Translations under genes and position numbers: made by a program
NCBI GenBank assembly: GCA_030377915.1
Contig: JAUCFZ010000005.1
Span: 1-44,985, forward strand
From: Clostridiaceae bacterium HSG29
GTDB taxonomy: Bacteria; Bacillota; Clostridia; Peptostreptococcales; Acidaminobacteraceae
Direction of reading: 5' to 3'
Length of the DNA stretch: 44,985 bases
The notes under the pieces: generated by a model
Told to the model about the DNA's origin: nothing
Database searches by the model: none
Seen by the model: only the letters and a program-made list of their open reading frames with translations
Part shown: positions 16,353 through 25,707 of the stretch, piece by piece
Layout of the letters: each line of letters opens with the position of its first letter
Position numbering within the stretch: position 1 is the stretch's first letter

Positions 16353-18659
16353 CTACAAAACGCCACTATAAAAATGACCTTTTGTTTGATTTAATTGCAT
16401 TTTATAATTATCTCTAATCATTATAAAATCTTTATTTATTTCGTCATTTACTAAAAATACATGGCTTTTTATTATTTCTCTCATAAGTTCTTCACTTTCA
16501 ATAGTAAAATTAACTGTAAAAACATCAATTTTACTATCTAATAAATCTCTGTAATTATCTAACATAAACAATGTTTTTGAATAATATATTTCCATTATAT
16601 TATCATTTACAAAATGTAAATTAAATTCTTCATCAAACGCATCTTTTAACATTAAATTGCTATCTTTTTCAATAAAATTATATTTTGTAGTCATTACTGG
16701 AATATATCCATAAATTATAGCTTCTGTTTCACATTTTGCAAAATCTGAAATCTCATTCATTTCGTTTAATGATAATTCAGTTGACAAAGTAACTCTTTCA
16801 AGGTCTTTTGAAGCATAATAGTTTAACGAAAAAGAATTAAAAACATTTAAAGGATAATTTCCAGTCACTATTTCATCCTTTAAATATCTAAGTTGTCCAA
16901 TATTTGCAACTTGAAACTTAATATTTCTATTTCTAAATTTATCAATTTTTTTATAAAGCTCACTGTCAGTTATTCTATTAAGTGATAAATATATATTCTT
17001 ACCTTCAGAAAGAGCTAATGCTTCATCAAAAGTTTCAATATCTGAATAATAAATACCATCAACTTGATAATCTAAAACTACATCAAGCTGCTTTAAATTT
17101 CTAACATTGATAAATAATTTTTTTTCATTAGTTCTTTTCTTTCTAGTTTTCTTTAATGACATCTTTTCATTACTTCTATTATGCCATTTCTTTCTTTTTT
17201 GATTTAATTTTATTATTGCATTTCTTCTTATTTCATTTATTTTGCTAATAGGAAGAAAAATATCTTCATCGCCTGTTATTTCAATATTTGAAGCTAAATA
17301 AGGGGTATTACCCAACTTATTTAAATTCTCAATGATTTTTTCTTTTGTTACAGGTTTATTTGATGCTTTCTGAATAGTAAAATCAAGAGTTTCAGTAACA
17401 GAATTTCCTTTTTTATCAATTACAGTTAAAACCGGATTTTTTCCAATTTCATTATTCATAAAAAAATCAATCTCAATACTTAATGATTTATCATTTAAAA
17501 TCTTATCAACAGATTTATTATATTTTACATCATAAGTTTTAAATACACTTTCTCCAATAACAGCTTTTTTCATAAATTTAATTTTTACAAAATCACCTTT
17601 TGCTGCTTCAGTAACTTTTTTACCGTTTCTGAAAATAACTTCAATTCTTGCCCCAACAGAACTTCCATTTCTTCTTATTTGAATTTCATCTTGTAAAACG
17701 ATATCGCTTTCAAGAATTAATTCTATTTGATTATTTCGCACATTTTTTATTTTACCAATATAATAACCAGTATTTCCAGGTATGTTTTTTGTTGTAAAAT
17801 CTTTTAACTCTTCATTGAAAAGAAATCCTTTAGTATAATCTCTATTAAAAACTTTCCTTAAATTATTTTCTTTTAATCCAGTTTTATAAGCATTTACTAC
17901 AGTATAAACATATTCTTTACTTTTCATTCTTCCTTCAATTTTTAATGAAGATATGTTTAAATCCTTTAATTCATCTAAATACTCAATTGTAGATAAATCC
18001 TTAGGAGATATTAAATTACCTGTTTTTATTGTTCTTTTACTATTATTATCAATCAATTCATATTTTTTTCTACATGGTTGAGCACATTTACCTCTATTAC
18101 CACTTCTTCCACCAATAAAACTACTCATTAAACATTGTCCTGAATAAGAAACACATAGTGCGCCGTGTACAAATATTTCAAGTTCAACATCTGAGTTCTT
18201 TTTTATTTCTCTAATTTCTTCAATCGATACTTCTCTAGATAAAATTACTCTATCAAATCCCATTTTCTCAAGGTATTTTACATCCTCTAAACTATGTGCA
18301 GTCATTTGAGTTGATGCATGAATTTCAAAATCAGGTAGCAATTCTTTTACTAAAGTAGCAATTCCAATATCTTGAATAATTAAAGCATCAACATCAATTA
18401 AATATAAATACTTAATATATTTAATTATATCTTTAATTTCATTTTCCTTTATTAATGTATTTACTGTAATATAAACACTTACATTTCTAAGATGACAATA
18501 CTCAACAACTTCCTTTAATTCCTCATTACTGAAATTTTTAGCAAAACTACGCGCACCAAATTCCTTACCTGATAAATATACAGCATCTGCTCCACCAAGC
18601 ACTGCTCCCTGCAAATTTTCAAAATTACCAACTGGTGCTAATATCTCAACATTTTTCAT
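16353..18659 (-). CDS. U32 family protein (RlhA-like, Fe-S) with C-terminal extension
   Basis: The start is ATG 18659, 5 nt after GGAGG; the open frame runs further upstream only through the terminator of zapA. The product is about 768 residues. It opens with VEILAPVGNFENLQGAVLGGADAVYL and contains the U32 signature EIFVHGALCVSYSGQC. Four cysteines sit in C..SGQC...GKCAQPC spacing and likely hold a 4Fe-4S cluster. A DUF3656-like region follows. The RlhA/TrhP branch hydroxylates cytidine in 23S rRNA or uridine in tRNA, although the family is named peptidase U32. It is longer than E. coli RlhA, owing to about 200 extra C-terminal residues. RNA hydroxylation is inferred. Confidence 0.87.
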   Translation of the reverse strand: MKNVEILAPVGNFENLQGAVLGGADAVYLSGKEFGARSFAKNFSNEELKEVVEYCHLRNVSVYITVNTLIKENEIKDIIKYIKYLYLIDVDALIIQDIGIATLVKELLPDFEIHASTQMTAHSLEDVKYLEKMGFDRVILSREVSIEEIREIKKNSDVELEIFVHGALCVSYSGQCLMSSFIGGRSGNRGKCAQPCRKKYELIDNNSKRTIKTGNLISPKDLSTIEYLDELKDLNISSLKIEGRMKSKEYVYTVVNAYKTGLKENNLRKVFNRDYTKGFLFNEELKDFTTKNIPGNTGYYIGKIKNVRNNQIELILESDIVLQDEIQIRRNGSSVGARIEVIFRNGKKVTEAAKGDFVKIKFMKKAVIGESVFKTYDVKYNKSVDKILNDKSLSIEIDFFMNNEIGKNPVLTVIDKKGNSVTETLDFTIQKASNKPVTKEKIIENLNKLGNTPYLASNIEITGDEDIFLPISKINEIRRNAIIKLNQKRKKWHNRSNEKMSLKKTRKKRTNEKKLFINVRNLKQLDVVLDYQVDGIYYSDIETFDEALALSEGKNIYLSLNRITDSELYKKIDKFRNRNIKFQVANIGQLRYLKDEIVTGNYPLNVFNSFSLNYYASKDLERVTLSTELSLNEMNEISDFAKCETEAIIYGYIPVMTTKYNFIEKDSNLMLKDAFDEEFNLHFVNDNIMEIYYSKTLFMLDNYRDLLDSKIDVFTVNFTIESEELMREIIKSHVFLVNDEINKDFIMIRDNYKMQLNQTKGHFYSGVL

Positions 18660-18669
18660 ATAAACCTCC

Positions 18670-18694
18670 AAAAAAAAAGTGGTAAAATACCACT
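18670..18694 (-). terminator. Terminator of zapA, abutting the U32 ribosome site
   Basis: The arms AGTGGTA and TACCACT enclose a 3-nt loop (18678-18694), followed by a run of nine T. The hairpin overlaps the last base of the zapA stop codon. The T run touches the GGAGG (18665-18669) of the next gene. Confidence 0.88.
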
Positions 18695-19266
18695 TAATTA
18701 CTATGTCTTTCATCAAATTCATTAATAAATTCGTCAAGCTCTTGCTTAGATTCATTAATTATTTTATCTTTAGTTTCTATTTTTTCTTTTAAACCTTTTA
18801 TTTTTTCATCAGAAACTTTAATTTCCTCTTCTTTAAGTTGAATTTCTCTTTTTAAATCATTTACATTATCTCTAAGTTCATTAAGTCCATTTTCATAAAC
18901 AGCTGAATTTTCAAAAAGGGAATTAAATTCATTTATAATTTTATTATAGGCACGATTTTTTTCATCAAATTCTTTAGTAATATGATTTAATTTATCTTTT
19001 ATAACACGGAGTTCATATTCTGGATTTTCTACTCTTTTTTCAAGCTCTTTATTATAATCCAATATTTTAAAATATTCATCTGTAATATTAAGCGCACTAA
19101 GAACAGCTAATGTAACTGAATTCAGCCTTCTATTATTTGATTTAATATCTGCTATTTTCTTCTTAACAAATTCTGATACATTCTTCATATGTTCAACAGA
19201 ATCATCGCTTTTCAAAGTATAATCCTTACTCATAATATTCACAACAATTTTATTTTTATCAACCAT
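18694..19266 (-). CDS. zapA: ZapA-like cell division protein with extended coiled coil
   Basis: The 190-residue protein begins with a ZapA domain (KIVVNIMSKDYTLKSDDSVEHMKNVSEFVKKKI...LAVLSALNITDEYFK). About 120 residues of heptad-rich coiled coil follow, to the C-terminus. ZapA binds FtsZ filaments and bundles them at the division site. The usual length is about 85-110 residues, so the coiled tail is an extension, as seen in several Clostridia. The ATG follows AAGGAG. A sigma-A-like promoter lies directly upstream and a strong terminator overlaps the stop. Confidence 0.87.
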   Translation of the reverse strand: MVDKNKIVVNIMSKDYTLKSDDSVEHMKNVSEFVKKKIADIKSNNRRLNSVTLAVLSALNITDEYFKILDYNKELEKRVENPEYELRVIKDKLNHITKEFDEKNRAYNKIINEFNSLFENSAVYENGLNELRDNVNDLKREIQLKEEEIKVSDEKIKGLKEKIETKDKIINESKQELDEFINEFDERHSN

Positions 19267-19295
19267 AAAGTAAACTCCTTTTAACCGTTTTCTAT

Positions 19296-19324
19296 ATTTT
19301 ATCTAAAAAAACAATTTTATTCAA
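19296..19324 (-). promoter_or_regulatory. Sigma-A-like promoter of zapA
   Basis: The minus strand has TTGAAT (19319-19324), a 17-nt spacer and TAAAAT (19296-19301). It ends 29 bp before the zapA start codon. Both hexamers match the consensus at five and five of six positions. Confidence 0.55.
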
Positions 19325-19345
19325 TAAGTTTGTATAATTTTAGTC

Positions 19346-19789
19346 TTATAAATAATAATTTGCAACAATAATTCCTAAAATAGCACCTGCAAAAACCTCT
19401 TTTGGAGTATGCCCTACTAACTCTTTTAATTCACCTTCCAAAATTCTTTTATGTTTATATAAATCCTTTATTATTCTATTTAAAAGTGAAGCTTGTTTTC
19501 CAACAGCTCTTCTAACACCTGATGCATCATACATCACAATTAAACTAAAAATTAAAGAAATAACATATAAATCACTTCCCCAACCATGTTTTAATCCAAC
19601 TGCAGTAGATAAGCCCATAACAAGTGAAGAATGTGAACTAGGCATTCCACCAGATCCTACTATTCTAGTAACATCCATTTTTCTATTCTTATAAAAATCT
19701 GTAAATATTTTTAAAACTTGTGCAATCAACCATGCAATGAATCCAGAAAATAATATGTCATTACCAAAAACTTCTATAAAATAATTCAT
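19346..19789 (-). CDS. Divergent PAP2 family membrane protein (DUF212)
   Basis: The 147-residue protein has about four membrane segments. It carries GSGGMPSSHSSLVMGLSTAVG, YDASGVRRAVGKQA and the closing LVGHTPKEVFAGAILGIIVA. These match the DUF212 (divergent PAP2-like) family, where SSH and GHTP echo phosphatase motifs of PAP2 lipid phosphatases. Activity on undecaprenyl or phosphatidic acid phosphates is plausible but unproven. It lies 19 bp after MurF, and the ATG follows GGGG. Confidence 0.9.
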   Translation of the reverse strand: MNYFIEVFGNDILFSGFIAWLIAQVLKIFTDFYKNRKMDVTRIVGSGGMPSSHSSLVMGLSTAVGLKHGWGSDLYVISLIFSLIVMYDASGVRRAVGKQASLLNRIIKDLYKHKRILEGELKELVGHTPKEVFAGAILGIIVANYYL

Positions 19790-19808
19790 TTTTACCCCAT
19801 TCTTACTC

Positions 19809-21170
19809 TTATAATTCTTTTAAATAATCAAGCAATTCTTCCATTTTTGTTCCTCTAGAGCCTTTTAACAATATTATTGCATCTTTTTCTATTAAATCTT
19901 TAAACTCTTTTTTAAGTTCTTCCTTACTACTAAAATAATTTAAATCGGTAAAATTTTCTTCTTTTGCTTTTAAATAAGAATATTTAACTTCTTTACCAAC
20001 AAAAATAACTTTATCTATTTTTTTATTTATTGCATATAATCCAAGTTCTTCATGAATTTCTTTAGACATATTTCCAAGCTCTAAAATATCACTTAGAAAT
20101 GCAATTTTCTTAACATTAAGTGGTGTATCCTCTAAAGTATCAAGAGCAGATTTCATTGACTCAAGACTAGCGTTATAAGTATCATTTATTACTGTAATAT
20201 CATTAATTTTAACTAATGCCATTCTTTTATCAGTATATTTATAAGATTCTATTCCATTTTTTATTTCATCTGAACTAAGATTTAAAAGTTCACCCATTAA
20301 AACTGCTGGAAGAATTGAATAACCTAAATGATTACCAATAGCTGTAGTATCGAAAACATATTTATTTTTCGAAGTAATTACATTAATTTTAGTTCCATAA
20401 ATTCCTTTTGAAATAAAAGAAGTTGTAATTATATCATTTTCTTTTTTATAACCAAATTTAAGTGTTTTATTTTCAACTTTTAAAATATTTTTATTTAATG
20501 TTTCATCATCACCATTATATATGACTAATCCATCTTTTTTAATATATTCAAATATCTCAAATTTAGCTTTTACAATATCATCTTTAGAATTAAAATTGCC
20601 AACATGAGATATACCAATATTAGTTAAAATCACATAATCAGGCTTAACAATTTTACTAAGGACTCTCATTTCACCAGCATGATCCATTCCAAGTTCAATT
20701 ACTAAAACTTCATCAGTTTCTTTTAAACCTAAAATTGTCTTTGAAACTCCAATTTCATTATTAAAATTCTTATATGTAGTTAAAACATTATATTTATTTT
20801 TTAAAACATTACTAATAAATTCTTTTGTAGTTGTTTTACCTACACTTCCTGTTACTGCAACAACAATAGGATTTATTTTTTCTCTATAAAATTCTGCTAT
20901 TTTTAAATATGCTTCTTTTGAATCTTTTACTATGATACACGGATAATCAACCTGAACCTCTGAAATAATATATTTTGCACCATTATCAATAGCTTTCTCT
21001 ATAAAATCATGCCCATTAAATTTTTCTCCAATAAGCGCTAAAAATACTGATCCTTTTTCAATTTCTCTAGTGTCTGTACTTATCTGGTTTATTGCTTCCT
21101 TATCATCAATATCTATATTTTTGATTTTACAATCTAATAATTCAATTATTTCTTTTATTTTAATATTCAT
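19809..21170 (-). CDS. murF: UDP-N-acetylmuramoyl-tripeptide--D-alanyl-D-alanine ligase
   Basis: The start is ATG 21170, 4 nt after GGAGG; the longer open frame runs into promoter sequence. The product is about 453 residues. It has the Mur ligase N-terminal domain (QISTDTREIEKGSVFLALIGEKFNGHDFI), the ATP site VAVTGSVGKTTTKEF, TNIGISHVGNF, and a C-terminal domain with INDTYNASLESMKSALD, which distinguishes MurF from MurE. It adds D-Ala-D-Ala to the UDP-MurNAc tripeptide in cytoplasmic peptidoglycan synthesis. It has an extended -10 promoter and is followed by the DUF212 gene. Confidence 0.97.
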   Translation of the reverse strand: MNIKIKEIIELLDCKIKNIDIDDKEAINQISTDTREIEKGSVFLALIGEKFNGHDFIEKAIDNGAKYIISEVQVDYPCIIVKDSKEAYLKIAEFYREKINPIVVAVTGSVGKTTTKEFISNVLKNKYNVLTTYKNFNNEIGVSKTILGLKETDEVLVIELGMDHAGEMRVLSKIVKPDYVILTNIGISHVGNFNSKDDIVKAKFEIFEYIKKDGLVIYNGDDETLNKNILKVENKTLKFGYKKENDIITTSFISKGIYGTKINVITSKNKYVFDTTAIGNHLGYSILPAVLMGELLNLSSDEIKNGIESYKYTDKRMALVKINDITVINDTYNASLESMKSALDTLEDTPLNVKKIAFLSDILELGNMSKEIHEELGLYAINKKIDKVIFVGKEVKYSYLKAKEENFTDLNYFSSKEELKKEFKDLIEKDAIILLKGSRGTKMEELLDYLKEL

Positions 21171-21195
21171 TATTCCTCCAATGTACGCAATACTA

Positions 21196-21204
21196 ATTAT
21201 ACCA
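21196..21204 (-). promoter_or_regulatory. Extended -10 promoter of murF
   Basis: The minus strand reads TGGTATAAT, an extended -10 (TGN-TATAAT), 25 bp before the murF start codon. No good -35 is visible, as is usual for extended -10 promoters. The terminator of the preceding gene ends upstream at 21232. Confidence 0.55.
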
Positions 21205-21231
21205 CAAATAAGAGAATTACCGTATTTTTTC

Positions 21232-21265
21232 AAAAAAAAATAGTCAACAAACGTTAACTATTTTT
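21232..21265 (-). terminator. Terminator overlapping the stop of the PucR/CdaR-type regulator gene
   Basis: The arms ATAGTTAAC and GTTGACTAT (one T-G wobble) enclose GTTT and are followed by a run of nine T on the minus strand. The TAG stop codon at 21258-21260 lies inside the upstream arm. Confidence 0.85.
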
Positions 21266-22277
21266 CATCCATATCTTTAATCAATAAAATTATATAAAAT
21301 CTCATTGCATCTTCAAATAACTTTAAATCAAAACCAGATATTTCCTTAATTTTATTTATTCTATAAATTAATGTATTTCTATGAACAAATATTTTTTCTG
21401 ATGTTTCTGTAATATTTAAATTATTCTTAAAGAAATTTTTAGCTGTATAAATTAAATCTTTATTCTTAAATATCTTATCGTATTTTTTATTGTTTTCATC
21501 GTTTAATTGAATAAGCAAATCTTTTCTTGTACTTCCTATTAACAAAGGGATTAGAAAGTCTTCATAAAAGTATATGTCTTTTACGATATTAAATTTTTCA
21601 ATTAGCTTTAAAATATTGTAAATATCTTTAAGAGATGAATTTATATCGTAAAGTTCATCAACTTTGCTTCCAACTAACAACTTAATATTTTTTGAAATAT
21701 CAGTTGAAAACTCAATAAATAACATATTACATAAATTTTCAATTTCTACATCTGGTTTTGAAGTGATAATTGCAATTGATTCTGAATCTAGTATTATATT
21801 TTTATCAAATATGAAAATATTATCTATAATATATTTCGCATTTTTAATTTCACTGTTTTCAACTTTTGCAATTATCAATCTATAGTAATTTCTGTCTTCA
21901 ATTTTAAATTCTTTTTTTAGCTCATCATAATTTTCTTTTTTAATATTATTAAGAACCAATTCGCGATAAAAATTTGCTTCAGTCATTTTATAATTTTTAT
22001 CATTAAATAACAAACTAACAACATTAAGCATTTGAATATTATCCTTAATTCCTAATAAGTATCTTGGAAAATTATATTGCTTAATAAAAATAAAATCATA
22101 ATTTTCTTCAGAAAAAATTTCTTTTCCTTCAATAAATTCAGGTATTTTTACTATGCTTCCATTTAACTCAGTTCTATTACAATCAATAATTACCCCATTT
22201 AAATCAGTAAGTACAATGTCATTATTAATAGACGAAGCAATTTTTGAAAAAATATTTTTAATTTGAGTTAAGCCCAT
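21258..22277 (-). CDS. PucR/CdaR-type transcriptional regulator
   Basis: The 339-residue protein ends in the PucR/CdaR helix-turn-helix: FFKNNLNITETSEKIFVHRNTLIYRINKIKEISG (about 285-320). The middle has a GGDEF-like CdaR fold. The N-terminal 100 residues look like a degenerate sugar-diacid or PAS sensor (DIVLTDLNGVIIDCN). Family members regulate sugar-acid, purine or amino-acid use. The gene lies 8 bp after the UgpC/MsmX-type ATPase, so it is co-transcribed and may regulate carbohydrate uptake. The inducer is unknown. Confidence 0.85.
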   Translation of the reverse strand: MGLTQIKNIFSKIASSINNDIVLTDLNGVIIDCNRTELNGSIVKIPEFIEGKEIFSEENYDFIFIKQYNFPRYLLGIKDNIQMLNVVSLLFNDKNYKMTEANFYRELVLNNIKKENYDELKKEFKIEDRNYYRLIIAKVENSEIKNAKYIIDNIFIFDKNIILDSESIAIITSKPDVEIENLCNMLFIEFSTDISKNIKLLVGSKVDELYDINSSLKDIYNILKLIEKFNIVKDIYFYEDFLIPLLIGSTRKDLLIQLNDENNKKYDKIFKNKDLIYTAKNFFKNNLNITETSEKIFVHRNTLIYRINKIKEISGFDLKLFEDAMRFYIILLIKDMDEK

Positions 22278-22285
22278 ATTATCAC

Positions 22286-23374
22286 CTATTTACAAATATT
22301 AAGTTCTGTTTCTTTATCAAATAAATGTACTTTTTCACTTCTAAATTTAAATGAAATTTCCTGATCAACATCAACTTTTATATCTGGATCAATTCTTACA
22401 ACAATTGCGTTACCTTCAGCCTTAGAATATACATAAGTTTCAGAACCTAATAATTCTGTAACTTCAACTTTTGCTTTAATTCCATCATCATCAAGTACTG
22501 CATGTTCAGGTCTAGCACCAAGTAATACTTCTTTTCCAATATAGTTTTTTTCTTTTACAATATTTGCTTTATCTTCATTTAATTCTAACAAACGATCATA
22601 TACTTTTGCATAAACTTTTCCATTTTCTTCAACTAAAGTTGCATCCATAAAGTTCATTTGAGGTGAACCAATAAATTCAGCTACAAATTTATTTTTAGGA
22701 CTATCATAAATAGTTTGAGGATCATCAACTTGTTGGATATATCCATCATACATTATACAAATTCTAGTTCCCATTGTCATTGCTTCAGTTTGATCATGTG
22801 TTACATAAACAAAAGTAGTATCCAAATCATGATGTAACTTACTCAATTCAGCTCTCATCTCTACTCTTAATTTAGCATCTAAGTTACTTAAAGGCTCATC
22901 CATTAAAAATACTTTAGGATTTCTTACAATTGCTCTACCAAGAGCTACCCTTTGTCTTTGTCCACCAGATAATTGCTTTGGTTTTCTACTTAAAAGCGGC
23001 TCAATACCTAAAATATCTGCAGCATGAGTTACTCTTTCATCAATTTCTTTTTTTGAAAATTTTCTTAATTTTAATCCAAACGCCATATTATCATAAACAG
23101 TCATATGTGGGTAAAGTGCATAGTTCTGGAATACCATTGCAATATCTCTGTCTTTAGGAGCAATATCATTTACTTGTGTGTCACCTATAAACATTTTTCC
23201 AGCTGTAATTTCTTCTAAACCAGCAATCATTCTTAATGTAGTAGTTTTTCCACATCCAGAAGGTCCAACTAAAACCATAAATTCTTTATCAACTATATCT
23301 AAATCAATACTTTCAATTGCTCTAAAACCATTTGGGTACACTTTGTTAATTTTTTCTAATTTTACATTTGCCAT
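22286..23374 (-). CDS. ugpC: UgpC/MsmX-type multi-sugar ABC transporter ATPase
   Basis: The 362-residue ATPase has Walker A GPSGCGKTTT, Q loop MVFQNYALYPHMTV, signature LSGGQRQRVALGRAIV and Walker B KVFLMDEPLSNLDA. A C-terminal TOBE/MOI regulatory domain (about 240-362) holds LLGARPEHAVL. This matches shared ATPases such as MsmX/UgpC that energise several carbohydrate importers. No permease or binding protein is next to it, which fits a shared, orphan role. The ATG follows GGAGGG. It is first in a two-gene unit with the PucR/CdaR-type regulator. Confidence 0.93.
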   Translation of the reverse strand: MANVKLEKINKVYPNGFRAIESIDLDIVDKEFMVLVGPSGCGKTTTLRMIAGLEEITAGKMFIGDTQVNDIAPKDRDIAMVFQNYALYPHMTVYDNMAFGLKLRKFSKKEIDERVTHAADILGIEPLLSRKPKQLSGGQRQRVALGRAIVRNPKVFLMDEPLSNLDAKLRVEMRAELSKLHHDLDTTFVYVTHDQTEAMTMGTRICIMYDGYIQQVDDPQTIYDSPKNKFVAEFIGSPQMNFMDATLVEENGKVYAKVYDRLLELNEDKANIVKEKNYIGKEVLLGARPEHAVLDDDGIKAKVEVTELLGSETYVYSKAEGNAIVVRIDPDIKVDVDQEISFKFRSEKVHLFDKETELNICK

Positions 23375-23480
23375 ATTATCCCTCCATAAATTAGTATATT
23401 TAAATTATACAACAAATTAAATATTTAATTAGTGTCAATAAATACAAAAATATTAATATTTATTATAGAAAATGACAATT

Positions 23481-24071
23481 TCACTGAAGTTTTACTTTTT
23501 TAGTATCATAACAACGTGAACAAGGAGTATACCCTTCACTAATAGCATCCATTAATTTCATCTCAATTTTACTCTTTCTTAGATAGAAACAGCCATTCTT
23601 ATGATATTTCTCACCAGTTTTAGTAACATAAATAATTTCATCATTTATATTTTTAATTTTAATTCTTTTATGTAGAAATGATTTATATTCAATAGTTTTT
23701 TTAATAGGTATTACATAATTTAAAATTTCAAATGAATAATTAACTTGAAAACTACCTTCTTTGTTTTTCAAATCATAATTGGAATCATATTTAAAATCAG
23801 ATAAATTCTTATCAATTTCATATTTAAGATTACCATATAATTTCTTATTAGAAAATAAATTAATAGTTTTATCTTGTACACTAAAATCATTATTTCCATA
23901 TTGTGTGCAAATATTATTACTACTCATTTCAATGACGCTTTGATATAACGCATGATTAATAACTTCATTAACATAAAAAGTATTTATAATTCCAATTAAT
24001 GAAAGCATAAGTAACAATGTAATAAAAACACTAATTAAAGCTTCAATTGATAAACTACCTTTATTATTCAT
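23481..24071 (-). CDS. TadE-like pseudopilin fused to a His/Cys metal-site-like domain
   Basis: The start is ATG 24071, 7 nt after GAGGGG and 8 bp inside the preceding gene. The product is 196 residues. The N-terminus NNKGSLSIEALIS has a type IV prepilin site (G5, with E at +5 after cleavage), followed by a membrane helix (about 10-31). Residues 32-140 are an unrecognised extracytoplasmic domain. The tail (about 146-188) reads VTKTGEKYHKNGC...GYTPCSRC, with H157, C161, C184 and C187 placed like a small zinc site. The same tail motif is known at the end of various secreted or DNA-binding-like bacterial proteins. The function is unknown; it is probably anchored outside the membrane. Confidence 0.7.
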   Translation of the reverse strand: MNNKGSLSIEALISVFITLLLMLSLIGIINTFYVNEVINHALYQSVIEMSSNNICTQYGNNDFSVQDKTINLFSNKKLYGNLKYEIDKNLSDFKYDSNYDLKNKEGSFQVNYSFEILNYVIPIKKTIEYKSFLHKRIKIKNINDEIIYVTKTGEKYHKNGCFYLRKSKIEMKLMDAISEGYTPCSRCYDTKKVKLQ

Positions 24072-25707
24072 CAACATACCCCTCAGTAATTGTAAAATCA
24101 TACAATTTATTATTTCCAGTTAATTTATTTTTCAGATTAACCTCAATATCAATTTCATGTTTTAATATCAAATTATTTAAAGAATTAAATTCATTTATTT
24201 TTTTGTAGTTTAAATCAATTATTTGAAGCATTCTATTAACAAGATTATTTTCATCAACAGTTAATAAAAACATTCTTAAATAATCATTATAATATAAAAA
24301 AGTATTATCATTGTGATTCTTAAAATCAATTTTAGTTCCATTTTGAATTACACCTAAATCAAGTACAAAATCCTTATCTGAAATTTTTAATAATGGCGTT
24401 CCATTTCCAGAATAAAGTTTTACAATATCAACAACTGATTCAGCCCCACTCCATATAACAGTTAAACCAGCTGCTGCAAATATGCCACCAGCAGGAATTT
24501 TAGCAGAAGTTAAAATGAATTCTCTTTTATCATTATCAATAAATAAATGCATAAGGTTCATTGTTTCTCTAATCAACATTATTTTAGAACTAATTTTAAG
24601 GTTATTTATTATCGGGTTACTATTACCATTAATTATATATTCAACTTCTGAGTTACTAATATAATCTCTAGTATTTTTATTATATAATTGAAAATTTCTA
24701 ATATTAGAATTAGCAACTGTTTTAAAAGTACCTAGAATATATTCATTTAAAAAAAGTTTATTAAAATATTCAAGTTCCAAACTATTATTTTCATTTAATT
24801 CTAAAGAAGATTCAATTAATCCAATACCAACCTCTTGTTTCAATTCATTAATTTCATTTTTAATATTGTTAATAACATTAATATAACTCTCTGAACTGGA
24901 CTCAACATCAACAAGAGTTTCAAATTTTTTATATTCTTCTTTTAATTTATTATCTATTTCATCATTTATTTCTAAGTTAAGAAGTTTTTCAATTTCATTA
25001 ACTATTTTTTCCTGCTTCTTTATACTATCATATTCATTCAAATATTCAGCTTCTAGCTTTTTAATGCTAATTCCTAGCATTTCATTGCCACTATTGTTAA
25101 TTCCTCTTAAATACCTAATTTTCTCATCTAGTTCACTAAATAAATTTGAATAATCACTTCTTATTGCATTTATATTGTCAAAATTGATACGATCAGACAA
25201 TATTTTCTTTTGCGTTTTTTTAATTTTATTATAATATTTATTTTTTGACAGCTTCGATTTAATTTCATTCATTTTATTCATATATTTTTCTTTAACATTA
25301 TTTTGATTTGCAATATATTCTATATACTCTAATGTTACATTATTTTTAGAAAAAATTAAAATTTGATTCATTAACAACTCTTTATTTTTTATATTTTCAG
25401 TATTATAATTAATTTCAATATCCTCTATCTCATAAATGTTTAAAGGGGATTTAAAATTATTATATTTTGAAATCATTATATCTGCTATCATTTCTTTATT
25501 ATACTTTTTATAAGATAAAATACCATAACTATCATATATATAATCATCATAATCCGCTAAAATATCTCTGCTTGTTAGAACTAAACTTCTTTTAATATTA
25601 TTTTCAAATGATTTGACTGATAATATATTAATAAATAAAATGAAAACTGAAAGTATTGCAGCGATAATAATAACTAAAAATATCGAAACTGATCCTCTAT
25701 TATTCAT
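24064..25707 (-). CDS. DUF5702-like / TadG-like secreted membrane protein
   Basis: The 547-residue protein has one N-terminal membrane helix (about 8-32) preceded by NNRGSVS. This resembles the prepilin-like leader, but the +5 residue is F, not E. The rest is a large extracytoplasmic region rich in coiled coil (about 130-300), with a hydrophobic patch AGGIFAAAGLTVIWSG near 425-440. The layout fits DUF5702-type proteins found with Tad-pilus minor pseudopilins. It is sandwiched between two TadE-like genes and overlaps both by 8 bp, so all three are translated together. The biochemical function is not known. Confidence 0.65.
   Translation of the reverse strand: MNNRGSVSIFLVIIIAAILSVFILFINILSVKSFENNIKRSLVLTSRDILADYDDYIYDSYGILSYKKYNKEMIADIMISKYNNFKSPLNIYEIEDIEINYNTENIKNKELLMNQILIFSKNNVTLEYIEYIANQNNVKEKYMNKMNEIKSKLSKNKYYNKIKKTQKKILSDRINFDNINAIRSDYSNLFSELDEKIRYLRGINNSGNEMLGISIKKLEAEYLNEYDSIKKQEKIVNEIEKLLNLEINDEIDNKLKEEYKKFETLVDVESSSESYINVINNIKNEINELKQEVGIGLIESSLELNENNSLELEYFNKLFLNEYILGTFKTVANSNIRNFQLYNKNTRDYISNSEVEYIINGNSNPIINNLKISSKIMLIRETMNLMHLFIDNDKREFILTSAKIPAGGIFAAAGLTVIWSGAESVVDIVKLYSGNGTPLLKISDKDFVLDLGVIQNGTKIDFKNHNDNTFLYYNDYLRMFLLTVDENNLVNRMLQIIDLNYKKINEFNSLNNLILKHEIDIEVNLKNKLTGNNKLYDFTITEGYVDE

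Noticed and set aside
16353-18659. U32 protein as a secreted collagenase/protease
   Set aside because: There is no signal peptide, and the four-cysteine pattern fits the RNA-hydroxylating RlhA/TrhP branch better.
23404-23438. Canonical promoter before the ugpC-like gene from TTGACA and TATAAT
   Set aside because: The two hexamers are 23 nt apart, too far for a sigma-A promoter; the AT-rich context makes chance matches likely.
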